Notes: generated by a model from the letters alone, not told the origin. Positions 21,631-29,618 are shown, counted from the first letter of the stretch. The stretch is 64,000 nucleotides of DNA from Prostheceraeus crozeri (GCA_907163375.1 CAJQUW010005758.1:1-64000); one strand, 5' to 3'. Numbers and translations are program-made.

Positions 21631-22077
21631 CTAACGTTTCGGGAATGAAATTCCCTTTTTCAATACTAACATAATATCAAGAAATGGTACTCCTTTTTGT
21701 AATTTAAATAAAACATAAAAACATAATTGACCACAGTAAGTAGTTCCCGGTTTTTGAATTTGAAATGTATTATAAGTTCCATTGCCAAGTAATTTTTTGA
21801 CTTCGTTTGTTGGATGCAATCCATAAGAGTCAAAATAGTAATTATCTCCATTTTTATTAGACATACCTGCACACCAATGTACACCTTTTTGATCTGACGT
21901 ATGAAGATTTGTTATGAAATTTATAGTTATTGTTGGCTTATTCTTTAGGAATTGTAATTCGTCTCTCATTAGAACATGAAAATTCTTTATTCCCAATTGA
22001 TTTGCGATTTTCTTTAAATCGAAATTTGTAGTTGTTTGCGTTCCATATAATTTCAAAAACTCATTTATGTTGCTCAT
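21631..22077 (-). CDS. adenain-like cysteine protease
   Basis: 148 aa, complete, from ATG 22077 (TTATTATAAAATG context). Catalytic residues of the adenovirus protease/Ulp1 clan can be placed: His in KGVHWCAGM, Asp in YYFDSYGL, and Cys in TTYCGQLCFYVLF with its helix. Length is near the 130-200 aa usual for Polinton proteases, which process virion proteins during maturation. It is convergent with the integrase. Pieces of its N-terminal coding region recur downstream at 22380-22795. Confidence 0.85.
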   Translation of the reverse strand: MSNINEFLKLYGTQTTTNFDLKKIANQLGIKNFHVLMRDELQFLKNKPTITINFITNLHTSDQKGVHWCAGMSNKNGDNYYFDSYGLHPTNEVKKLLGNGTYNTFQIQKPGTTYCGQLCFYVLFKLQKGVPFLDIMLVLKKGISFPKR

Positions 22078-22109
22078 TTTATAATAAAAAAATTCTTAAG
22101 GGACCCCTA

Positions 22110-22290
22110 GAAGTCAGAAGGGAGGGGGTATTGATTTAAAACTGTTCCATAATGATGACTTTCCTTACTACTTTGTCAGAAGGGGGGTATTGATTTAAAA
22201 CTGTTCTCGAATGATGACTTTCCTTACTACTTAGTCAGAAGGGGGGGCTATTGATTTAAAACTGTTCTCTAATGATGACTTTCCTTACTA
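22110..22290. repeat. about 64-bp tandem repeat, three copies
   Basis: Each unit reads GTCAGAAGGGGGGTATTGATTTAAAACTGTT and then ATGATGACTTTCCTTACTAC. It lies directly upstream of the protease start, so it is either promoter-region duplication or slippage product. Confidence 0.85.
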
Positions 22291-22379
22291 CTTATTCGAT
22301 TTTGAAATGATTTAATTTAATCTAAATTAAAAAGGTACATTTGTAAGGAATTAGTTTATTAGCAGAGTTAGTGTTTCGT

Positions 22380-22795
22380 ACATCTTTAATCAACTGAAAT
22401 TCATTTCTCATCAATATGTGAAAATTCTTTATTCCCAATTGATTAGCAATCTCATTTAAATCGAAATTGACGTGGTTTGATTGCCGTATATTTTTAAAAA
22501 CTCAGTCATGTTATTAACCTGAGGACATATATCGCCTATATTATTACTCAGTATAACTGTCGGATTTTCATCATTCATTTTAAAGGAAATAAATTCTATC
22601 ATTAAAATTACCTCAGGCTTATGATCTTTTAGTTCGCACAATTTATTTCTCATAAATACATGAAAGTTTTTATATTCCTAATTGTTTAGCTATTTTCTTG
22701 AGATCGAAGTTTGTAGTTGTTTGTTTATCGTATTGTTTTAGGAAGTCGTTTATGTTTAATTTCTTTTTGTTTTTTCATTTATATTTGTCATTTTC
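22380..22795 (-). pseudogene. two partial duplicates of the protease N-terminus
   Basis: About 22400-22512 and 22620-22795 each repeat the protease start region (FLKIYGNQTT; the IKNFHV/LMRDEL-type segment) in decayed form. A protease-like phrase (SSEQKGIHQPAG) also appears on the opposite strand at about 22855-22900. They look like remnants of tandem gene amplification; none keeps the catalytic residues. Confidence 0.55.
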
Positions 22796-22959
22796 TTTGT
22801 TAGTTAATTACGTGAAGACTGAAAAGTGACAACGACGCTGACAGTTGATAAATCTTTATTCATCAGAACAAAAAGGAATACATCAGCCTGCAGGACAAAA
22901 AGGAAAAAAAAGAATCGCAGATTCCCACGAAGCGTCAAACTTCAATCTAAACGTTACAA

Positions 22960-23358
22960 CTATTGGTGTTGTTGATTATCTTCTTCTCTTTGAGCATGCT
23001 GTTGCCGTTGTTGCTCTTCTATTCGCATTTGTTCTTGTACTTGTTCATATGTTGGTGGGTTTGATACTTCAAAATTAATAGGTTGACTTGTTTGCTGTAT
23101 AATATTTTCTTCCTCCACTTCTGATAATTGTCTATTCATATTATAAAATAATTTCTGTCTCTGTTCAATAAGGTTTAGTATTTTTTTGTCAATTCTAAAA
23201 TTGACTCTTCTTTCACCAAGATTTTGAAACAAGACACCAATGTTATGATCACGAAATAAATTGCTCCTCGATTGAAGTTGTATGATTTGCCTTGTCAGTC
23301 CTTCTATTCTCTGACGTTTTACTTGAAGTCGAAGTCTGCGTTCAATAGATCCAACCAT
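22960..23358 (-). CDS. Q-rich protein with a PPxY motif
   Basis: 132 aa from ATG 23358. The N-terminal two thirds are basic and helical (RLRLQVKRQRIEGLTRQIIQ). The C-terminal third is glutamine/glutamate rich and contains NPPTYEQVQEQ, with PPTY at residues 101-104. PPxY is the short motif by which many viral and cellular proteins bind WW domains of NEDD4-family ubiquitin ligases. I do not recognise the protein family. Its base composition is less AT-rich than the rest of Polinton A. The frame is open to its end and is the last gene before the right terminal repeat. Confidence 0.5.
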   Translation of the reverse strand: MVGSIERRLRLQVKRQRIEGLTRQIIQLQSRSNLFRDHNIGVLFQNLGERRVNFRIDKKILNLIEQRQKLFYNMNRQLSEVEEENIIQQTSQPINFEVSNPPTYEQVQEQMRIEEQQRQQHAQREEDNQQHQ

Positions 23359-23775
23359 GATATTGTGATAAAGTCAACGCTTTACGCAAGTACTCTCTTT
23401 CAAACGAACTGAGATAAGTTTAAAATTTGTTAAATGAGATATAGTTTATAAGCATCAATGAAATCCCTATGACAACGTTGACGCGACAATTGTAACTTTC
23501 TAAAACAATAGCGTTCAAGTAACCAATGAATTGCTGCCAATTTGTGAGCAGTTTTGGATTCCAAAACGGTTTTGGCAGCAAATGCGGTCACGGATGGAAA
23601 ACTGGCAGCACATTTGGCAAGTGGGGGGGGGAAGAGAAAGACATAAGTGCGGGTAACAGCTGTTTGATCTGCATTGTTTTATGAATGCGGGTATCAACTG
23701 TTCCCTACAATTGGGAGGTTCATCAGAGTGCAAAGCAGTAACAATAACAGGCATTCTAAGAGATTGTGTTACATA
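23359..23775. other. spacer before right terminal repeat
   Basis: Higher GC than the rest of Polinton A, with a GTGGGGGGGG tract at about 23620. No supported gene is seen; a short minus-strand frame at 23515-23754 has no family features. Confidence 0.4.
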
Positions 23776-24186
23776 TTTAAAGAAATATTTTTAGTCACAT
23801 AATTTTAGTTATCTCATATTTTAAAAACCTGAAAAATGGATTTAAAAGACGTTTTTAAAATTAACATTTTTATGATTTTTGGTGTCCTGGAACGGTCATG
23901 ATTTTAAGGGTGAAAATTGTAATTCTCAAATTTGAGATTTTGAAAAAATTGAAAAATTGGGTATTTTTAAAAACGCCTAAATTTATGAATTTAGGTCTTC
24001 ATAACCTGAAAAATGACCAAAATTCATGAATTTAGACCATTTAAAAAGTACCATTTTTTGAAAAATCGGTATCTTTAAAAACGACTAAATTCATGAATTT
24101 AGGTCTTAAAAACCTGAAAAAGGGACAAAATTCATGAATTTATGTCGTTTTTAAAAATACTATTTTTTGAATTTTATGGTGTCCTG
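23776..24186 (-). repeat. Polinton A right terminal inverted repeat (outer end missing)
   Basis: Inverse of 4738-5309, but shorter because only one internal GGTGTCCTGGAACGGTC copy (23881-23897) is present. It ends at ...ATGGTGTCCTG (24186). The last part of the expected 29-bp terminus is absent and Polinton B sequence follows at once. Confidence 0.85.
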
Positions 24187-24925
24187 AGTAGTAAGCAAAA
24201 CTCCACTTCTGGACCGCGCAAGATGGCGGCCATCGCTGCGTCCCCCCCCCCTCTGGCACGGCAGAGTGTCGTGGTCGGCCGCCGTGGTGCTTCGTGTCTG
24301 AGTCCCCCCCCCTCTGGAACGACAGAGGTTGTGGTCTGTCGTGGTGTGCCGGCCAGGTGGGTCCACGTTCACAACATGTTCGCTGACGTCCCCCCCCCCT
24401 CTGCAACGACAGAGTGTGAGACTCGGGTGAGTTGGTCCGACCGCCTGGTTGACGTGGGCGACCGTCTAGGTTGACGTGGGCGACCGCCAGGATTAGTCTT
24501 GAGGCTATAGTGTGTGATGTTTTTGGTGCAATCTGCTGAATGTTGGGTTGTAAAATGGGTTGTTTCGAGTGGAAGGAGTGGTCGGATGAGAAAACGGAGG
24601 TCAGATTCGGATTCAGCGTGAAATTCTGCATCGGTAGGGTGAGTTTCAAGGCAATCGGTGAGAAAAAATTTTCAACATTTTTCGAAAAACGACAGAGTTA
24701 GAATTTGGGACGTTTTGGTGTGTAGCGCCCAAACGAAGCATCGGATGAGAAAACGGAGGCCAGATTCGGAATCTACGTGAAATTTTGGGTTAGGAAGGAT
24801 GTTTCCAGCGAAATCGGAGAGAAAAAATTTTCGGCTGACGTCCCCCCCCCCTGGACAGCTTGCTTCCAGTGGACGGATTTTGTCGTGCGATAGCTCGTTT
24901 GAAAGCTAAGAGTGAGACAAATTCA
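24187..24925 (+). repeat. Polinton B left terminal inverted repeat
   Basis: Starts AGTAGTAAGCAAAACTCC and matches the inverse of 47310-48048. It contains GC-rich units with C-tracts followed by TCTGGAACGACAGAG-type palindromic phrases, and two copies of GTTGACGTGGGCGACCG. An approximately 215-bp stretch (about 24520-24735) has no match in the right copy. The right copy has one extra 60-bp unit. Reading frames on both strands here are repeat translations. Confidence 0.85.
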
Positions 24926-26310
24926 GTGAAAGAATCGGCTTGTTCCTATCTGTCTTCGTTCAAAAGTTAGAGCGGTTACAAGATTTTAGGTCGGAGCTCG
25001 CTCACCTGAAAAAATCCTAAGTGTCAGAGTGACTTTGTATGGGTAAAATTTTGAAAATTTTCCAAAGTGTGGCATTTCGACCTGGGACCCTCACCAAAAC
25101 ATTTTTCATCAAATTTCACTGACCCCCCCCCCCGACAGCAATCTTCTAACTTTGGTTCTAGTGGACGGATTTTGTCTTACAGCTACTCGTTTGAAAGAGG
25201 AGAAAAAACTGCTCGACAACATTTTTTGTTGCGAGTCAATCGGACCAGCCGTTCACAAGTTAGAGCGGTTACAAGATTTTAGGTCGGAGCTCACCTGAAA
25301 AAATCCTAAATGTCAGAGTGACTTTGTATGGGTAAAATTTTGAAAATTTTCCAAAGTGTGGAATTTCGACCTGGGACCGTCACCAAAACATTTTTCATCA
25401 AATTTCACTGACCCCCCCCCCCGACAGCAATCTTCTAACTTTGGTTCTAGTGGACGGATTTTGTCTTACAGCTACTCGTTTGAAAGAGGAGAAAAAACTG
25501 CTCGACAACATTTTTTATTGCGAGTCAATCGGACCAGCCGTTCACAAGTTAGAGCGGTTACAAGATTTTAGGTCGGAGCTCGCTCACCTGAAAAAATCCT
25601 AAGTGTCAGAGTGACTTTGTATGGGTAAAATTTTGAAAATTTTCCAAAGTGTGGAATTTCGACCTCGGACCGCCACCAAAACATTTTTCATCAAATTTCA
25701 CTGACCTCCCCCCCCCGGACAGCTAGCTTCTATCTTGGCTTCTAGTGGACGGATTTTGTCGTGCGATAGCTCGTTTGAAAGCTAAGAGTGAGACAAATTC
25801 AGTGAAAGAATCGGCTTGTTCCTATCTGTCTTCGTTCAAAAGTTAGAGCGGTTACAAGATTTTAGGTCGGAGCTCACTCACCTGAAAAAATCCTAAGTGT
25901 CAGAGTGACTTTGTATGGGTAAAATTTTGAAAATTTTCCAAAGTGTGGAATTTCGACCTAGGACCGCCACCAAAACATTTTTCATCAAATTTCACTGACC
26001 TCCCCCCCCCCGGACAGCTAGCTTCTATCTTGGCTTCTAGTGGACGGATTTTGTCGTGCAATAGCTCGTTTGAAAGCTAAGAGTGAGACAAATTCAGTGA
26101 AAGAATCGGCTTGTTCCTATCTGTCTTCGTTCAAAAGTTAGAGCGGTTACAAGATTTTAGGTCGGAGCTCACTCACCTGAAAAAATCCTAAGTGTCAGAG
26201 TGACTTTGTATGGGTAAAATTTTGAAAATTTTCCAAAGTGTGGAATTTCGACCTGGGACCGTCACCAAAACATTTTTCATCAAATTTCTCTGAATGAGGG
26301 GGGGCGGGGG
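24840..26310 (+). repeat. about 280-295 bp tandem array, five copies, then an inverted partial copy
   Basis: Units begin with a run of 9-11 C residues plus GACAGC at about 24843, 25123, 25411, 25706 and 26001. Each includes GTGGACGGATTTTGTC and GGTTACAAGATTTTAGGTCGG. At about 26297-26400 a partial unit recurs inverted (GGGGGGGGAGGTCAGTG), giving a large hairpin with the last direct unit. The first unit overlaps the terminal repeat and also exists at the right end; the amplification is on the left only. No gene is supported. Confidence 0.9.
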
Positions 26311-26603
26311 GGGGAGGTCAGTGAAATTTGATGAAAAATGTTTTGGTTAAGGTCCCAGGTTGAAATTCGGAAGTTTTAAATTTTTCAAAATTTTCACCAC
26401 ACTGGAGCTCTCACACTTAGGAATTTTTTCACTTGTGGCATGTTACATGGACATGTGCTGGCGGACCAACTTCCCGTGGTCATATGAGAATGGTTCAGGT
26501 GTCATATTGTAAAGAATGATGAGACAAATCGTTTGCAACAAACCGCATGTCGCTACGATGAATACTTTCGGAGATAGAGCCATTTTAAGTTTTCTTCCGA
26601 GCA

Positions 26604-26610
26604 TATATAA
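26604..26610 (+). promoter_or_regulatory. TATA box of the leftmost gene
   Basis: TATATAA within GAGCATATATAAACCCCC. The expected transcript would start about 30 bp downstream and run into a predicted 5'-UTR intron (donor GTAAGC at 26653, acceptor TTATCTTACAG ending 27182) before ATG 27201. Confidence 0.6.
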
Positions 26611-26698
26611 ACCCCCGACAACGTAAGTCTGATCACTTCATCGAAAGACGAGGTAAGCGACGGTCGTCGCTCTGAGCTCCCGATATCGGGTGCAAAGG

Positions 26699-26756
26699 AC
26701 TCTATCTTTTGAAGTAGGCAAGCTATCTTGCTACTTCAAAGTTTGTATGATAGAGT
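26699..26756 (+). ncRNA. long stable hairpin inside predicted 5'-UTR intron
   Basis: An outer 8-bp stem (ACTCTATC with GATAGAGT) encloses a near-perfect 14-bp inner stem (TTTGAAGTAG-CAAG with CTTG-CTACTTCAAA, one bulged G) closed by the loop CTAT. The hairpin is about 58 nt long. It lies inside the predicted intron 26653-27182, so it could be processed as a small RNA or act in splicing. No further evidence for expression is visible. Confidence 0.4.
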
Positions 26757-26944
26757 TTGATAGTGTCTTTACTACTGATAAAATTTTTTAAAAGTAGTAT
26801 GAGTAGTAAAATGCGGAATTTTTTAAAAATTCTTAATTTTCACTTTTTTCAAAGTTTTAACATATAGACTAAGGTTTTCAAGTATGCTGAGTTCAAATAT
26901 GCTATCAGATTTGAAATTTAACTAAGTCTAAGGCAGCTTTGAGG

Positions 26945-27125
26945 GGTTAGATCCCAGCTACTGATCACTACCTTTGACTCGGCGTTCCTGTTACCACTTC
27001 GGGGCAGTGACAATGATGTCTTCAGCTGTAAAGAGCGGGTATCGGGGAAGATCTCTCACTTCCCTAGTGATCGGTACAAGGCCTTCGGGCTGTCGACGGG
27101 ATCGAGTGCCACTCACTACACTCTT
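26945..27125 (+). other. structured, GC-balanced segment of the same intron
   Basis: Long-range complementarity (CTGATCACTA at about 26960 with TAGTGATCGG at about 27074) encloses several short hairpins (GGAAG...CTTCC, GGCC-TTCG-GGCT). No open frame is supported. It may be a structured RNA of unknown role, or chance pairing. Confidence 0.3.
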
Positions 27126-27200
27126 TAGGAATATGACTGTACTACATGATTCCAAACTTATACAAATTTCATTATCTTACAGTTCACAATAAAATCTAAC

Positions 27201-28390
27201 ATGGCCAATGACAAAAATCGTAAATATCACATCAAAATGTGCTCTTGTGGCGAGTTAATCGCAGTGCGGACGCCAAAGCTCATGTGAAGAAGGCGGGCAC
27301 CGGCCACATGATTGTCTTGAATAGGGTTGCTTGCGTAAAGTGTAGAGTGCTGAAGGGTGATGAGGATGAGGTGCGTTTTTACAGAGTGCATGCTGACTGT
27401 AGTGGTGGTTTAGTGACTGATTTGAGATTTACGCAGTTGATTGTGGAAAAGAGGGAGCGAATGTTGGCGAATGTTGCGAATGTTGTTGAGAATGTTGTTG
27501 AGAATGTTGTTGAGAATGTTGTTGAGAATGATGAGTTGGCGAGAGCGGTTGCGTCGTTGGAGGGTGAGATTGAGCAGCGGAAGAGAGTGCTTGAGAGTGA
27601 TGATGAGGATGATGTGGATTTAGATAGGGAGCGTGTGAGGAAGCGTGTGAGGAAGTTGAGCTCTTCGTCATCGGAGGTGTCCAACATCGTCATCACCGAC
27701 CCCCCGAAGAGCTCATCTTCCCCAAAAGTGAAGAGTGGTGGGATTCGTATGCAGTCGGCGAGGTGGTTGAAGGATGAAGAGAAGAGGCATGTTTCGCAGC
27801 AGATGGCGCATGAGTTGTTAGTGAATAAGTTTGAGAGTTTGAAGAAAGTGAAGGATGAAGTTGTGAAGGAGTTGGATGAGTTGAAAAAGAAGGATTTGAA
27901 GTCGAAGGAGGTGGCGGATGAAAACATTAGAATGAGGCGTTGTGTGACTGATTTGAAGAATAAGACGCGAGAGTTGGAAGAGAAGAATGATGCGTGTGAG
28001 AAGAGGGCGAGTGCTGCGGAGAGAAGAATGAGAGATGCAGAGGCGAAGTTTGAGGAGATGATGAAGGAGATGAGTGTGTTGAGAGCGAGGAATGTTGAGT
28101 TGGAGAGGACTGTGGCTCGGCGGGGTGATGAGAGGCAGGCGTGTGAGAAGTTGGAGCGCATGAGGGATGAGTGAGAACGTGTGAATGAGGATCGTTTGTT
28201 TGAATTTCACATCCCTATTCGGGACAATCATTTGGCCGGCGAAGTATTGGTAAATAAAAATCTGGACGAGTCAATTATTTGCTACAACGGTCATCCGAGC
28301 AAGAAGTGTCTCCATGCAAGCTTACGAATGCGCGGTCACTTGCATAAATTTTCGATTCGGAAACGCGCGAGACTACCTAAGGATGACTAA
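27201..28390 (+). pseudogene. zinc-motif plus long coiled-coil protein, two frame breaks
   Basis: Three segments probably form one gene. ATG 27201 opens KYHIKMCSCGELIAV, with a CxC motif. After a 1-nt frame change near 27260-27280 the main frame continues with ACVKC, giving a CxC...CxxC zinc-knuckle arrangement. It then runs through a repeat NVVENVVENVVENVVEN (about 27470-27530), an acidic/serine patch and about 130 residues of coiled coil. TGA at 28172-28174 ends this frame. The same frame reopens and runs to 28390 (FHIPIRDNHLAGEV; RMRGHLHKFSIRKR). A 60-nt GT-AG intron (28395-28454) and a histone-like stem-loop follow. The codon style is GC-rich at third positions, unlike Polinton A. Function is unknown; nuclear or DNA-binding is a guess. 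Confidence 0.5.
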
Positions 28391-28394
28391 CTTG

Positions 28395-28454
28395 GTAAGT
28401 GAAAAGCAAATAAGATAGTATATCCTATTCTAATACATATCATTTTCATTGCAG
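28395..28454 (+). other. predicted 60-nt intron in 3' untranslated region
   Basis: Donor GTAAGTG four bases after the stop codon at 28390; acceptor ATTTTCATTGCAG ending at 28454. It removes the spacer between the coding end and the stem-loop at 28507-28522. Confidence 0.5.
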
Positions 28455-28488
28455 ATCTTTGCCCGCCTTCACCACCCCATCAATTTAC

Positions 28489-28627
28489 TCCCGAGAACGA
28501 ACCATCGGCTCTCTTAAGGGCCACCTAGGGCAAGACATGATAGAACCTCCACGCGGTTTGCCCTGGCAGTCTTCGGACTGGCGAATACTATCATTAAGTT
28601 GAATCTGCTATCAGTCAACTTGAACGT
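28489..28627 (+). repeat. conserved intergenic cassette, copy 1
   Basis: About 140 bp conserved almost unchanged at 28960-29098 and 29479-29618. It contains, in order, CCCGAGAACGAACCATC, a histone-like stem-loop, a GGGCAAGACATGATAG phrase, a UUCG hairpin (CAGTC-TTCG-GACTG) and a 7-bp stem (AAGTTGA...TCAACTT). In this copy ATG of the GCCACCATGG phrase is replaced by CTAG, arguing against translation. It is followed 20 bp later by the TATA box of the next gene. Confidence 0.8.
28507..28522 (+). terminator. histone-type 3' stem-loop, copy 1
   Basis: GGCTCTCTTAAGGGCC followed by ACC. It fits the metazoan replication-dependent histone mRNA consensus (6-bp stem GGYYYU/ARRRCC, 4-nt loop, trailing ACC) at all but the first loop base. 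A purine-rich GGCAAGACATGA lies about 8-10 nt downstream, where the U7 snRNA-binding histone downstream element would be. Confidence 0.6.
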
Positions 28628-28645
28628 TGCGTCGCGTTAGAGGGG

Positions 28646-28652
28646 TATATAA
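28646..28652 (+). promoter_or_regulatory. TATA box for the 88-aa gene
   Basis: TATATAA in GAGGGGTATATAAACC, 33 bp before ATG 28685 (TTTCATTTCATTTCAATCATG). The short leader suggests transcription starts almost at the start codon or at the T-rich run. Confidence 0.6.
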
Positions 28653-28684
28653 ACCACTGCCTCTCATTTCATTTCATTTCAATC

Positions 28685-28951
28685 ATGCAGACGCCGAACA
28701 GTCAAGTTAGCTCTCCTCGCGGACCGCAGATAAGGCCGCGAAATTTATTTGAGGAGTTTGTCAGGCTAGAGGAGCAAGACAGAGTCCACAACAATCTTGC
28801 TCGGATTGGCAATCCGATGACAGCAACTGCTGTCAATCCAACGGAATGGTGCTACATTCCACTCTATACTCACATGCCAGTTAGTGTGGAAGTCGACAGT
28901 GCTACCAAAGAGAGAGTCTTTGACTCTCTCAGCAGAATTGGTAGGCTGTAG
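28685..28951 (+). CDS. small protein of unknown function (88 aa)
   Basis: From ATG 28685 to TAG 28951. Proline/arginine N-terminus (SSPRGPQIRPRNLFEEFVRL), then EEQDRVHNNLARIGNPMT and a C-terminal stretch with TEWCYIPLYTHMPVSVEV. It is not a histone and matches no family I know. It has its own TATA box 33 bp upstream and a histone-type stem-loop 28 nt after the stop. That forms a compact single-exon transcription unit like those of replication-dependent histone genes. It lies between two copies of the conserved intergenic cassette. Confidence 0.65.
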   Translation: MQTPNSQVSSPRGPQIRPRNLFEEFVRLEEQDRVHNNLARIGNPMTATAVNPTEWCYIPLYTHMPVSVEVDSATKERVFDSLSRIGRL

Positions 28952-28959
28952 GATGACGA

Positions 28960-29098
28960 CTCCCGAGAACGAACCATCGGCTCTCTTAAGGGCCACCATG
29001 GGGCAAGACATGATAGAACCTCCTCGCGGTTTGCCCTGGGCAGTCTTCGGACTGGCGAATACTATCATTAAGTTGAATCTGCTATCAGTCAACTTGAA
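28960..29098 (+). repeat. conserved intergenic cassette, copy 2
   Basis: Same block as 28489-28627, including the UUCG hairpin and the AAGTTGA/TCAACTT stem. The next TATA box lies about 70 bp after its end. Confidence 0.8.
28979..28994 (+). terminator. histone-type 3' stem-loop, copy 2
   Basis: GGCTCTCTTAAGGGCCACC, 28 nt after the TAG of the 88-aa gene, with GGGCAAGACATGATAG downstream. Confidence 0.65.
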
Positions 29099-29167
29099 CA
29101 TTATGCAGTCGATTGCTATCCCTGAAGCATTCTGATTCGCTGTTGAGCAATTCATTGTTGAAAACCC

Positions 29168-29174
29168 TATATAA
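29168..29174 (+). promoter_or_regulatory. TATA box for the 83-aa gene
   Basis: TATATAA in AACCCTATATAAGCC, 42 bp before ATG 29216. Confidence 0.6.
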
Positions 29175-29215
29175 GCCAGAAGATTGTAGCGCTTCTCATT
29201 CAATTTGAAGTCACG

Positions 29216-29467
29216 ATGGAAGCGACATCTGCCGACAATATTCCCGTCTTCACTGATGAAGACAACGGCATTCCCGAGTTCGTCATCCTCGACGAGTGGG
29301 ATGAGGATGAGAAGAAGGGGAAGATCAAGAGGATCGTTTGGACGGATGAGGTGTGGACTCCAAATACCACCCGCATCCGAAAGGTGCCAGATGCACCACC
29401 ACGGCTTAGGCGGTATAGGGTATACGAGAACCTAACCGTCATACCTATTGACTATTCAAGCCAATAG
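29216..29467 (+). CDS. small acidic protein of unknown function (83 aa)
   Basis: From ATG 29216 to TAG 29467. The N-terminal half is acidic (VFTDEDNGIPEF, DEWDEDEKKG); the C-terminal half is basic and proline-containing (RIRKVPDAPPRLRRYRVYEN). No family is recognised. Like the gene before it, it has a TATA box close upstream and a histone-type stem-loop 31 nt after the stop. Both genes and their cassettes look like a repeated transcription-unit design. The reverse frame is open over much of its length but lacks a promoter and is judged a shadow. Confidence 0.6.
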   Translation: MEATSADNIPVFTDEDNGIPEFVILDEWDEDEKKGKIKRIVWTDEVWTPNTTRIRKVPDAPPRLRRYRVYENLTVIPIDYSSQ

Positions 29468-29478
29468 TCATCTTGTTA

Positions 29479-29618
29479 CTCCCGAGAACGAACCATCGGC
29501 TCTCTTAAGGGCCACCATGGGGCAAGACATGATAGAACCTCCTCGCGGTTTGCCCTGGGCAGTCTTCGGACTGGCGAATACTATCATTAAGTTGAATCTG
29601 CTATCAGTCAACTTGAAC
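29479..29618 (+). repeat. conserved intergenic cassette, copy 3
   Basis: Third near-identical copy of the 140-bp block. No TATA-headed gene follows immediately. Confidence 0.8.
29498..29513 (+). terminator. histone-type 3' stem-loop, copy 3
   Basis: GGCTCTCTTAAGGGCCACC, 31 nt after the TAG of the 83-aa gene, with the same purine-rich downstream phrase. Confidence 0.65.

Larger units (their letters stand above)
4715..24186. mobile_element. Polinton A: AT-rich, decayed Polinton/Maverick (adintovirus-like) element
   Basis: The element is bounded by long terminal inverted repeats (4715-5309 and 23776-24186). It carries the hallmark gene set: protein-primed family B DNA polymerase, retroviral-type integrase, FtsK/HerA-class packaging ATPase, adenain-type cysteine protease, and major and minor capsid-like genes. 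The ends follow the Polinton AG...CT rule at the left (AGTAATGGGC). The right end stops at GTCCTG, 29 or so bases short of the expected terminus, where Polinton B begins. PolB, integrase, capsid and PLA2 are broken, while ATPase, penton-like, protease and the small virion-like genes stay open. The element is therefore an integrated relic. No 6-bp target duplication can be assigned. Confidence 0.9.

Noticed and set aside
24140..24649. Frames of 70-169 aa on both strands in the Polinton B terminal repeat
   Set aside because: They translate GC-rich terminal repeat units and cross the A/B junction; the same reading appears at the other end for the same reason.
25067..25571. Two nearly identical 71-aa frames
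   Set aside because: They are the same part of the 290-bp tandem repeat; the other units are not open.
27379..28231. Long minus-strand frames (up to 260 aa) opposite the coiled-coil gene
   Set aside because: They are the antisense of a Glu/Lys/Val-biased coiled coil, giving serine/leucine-rich nonsense; no promoter or start context.
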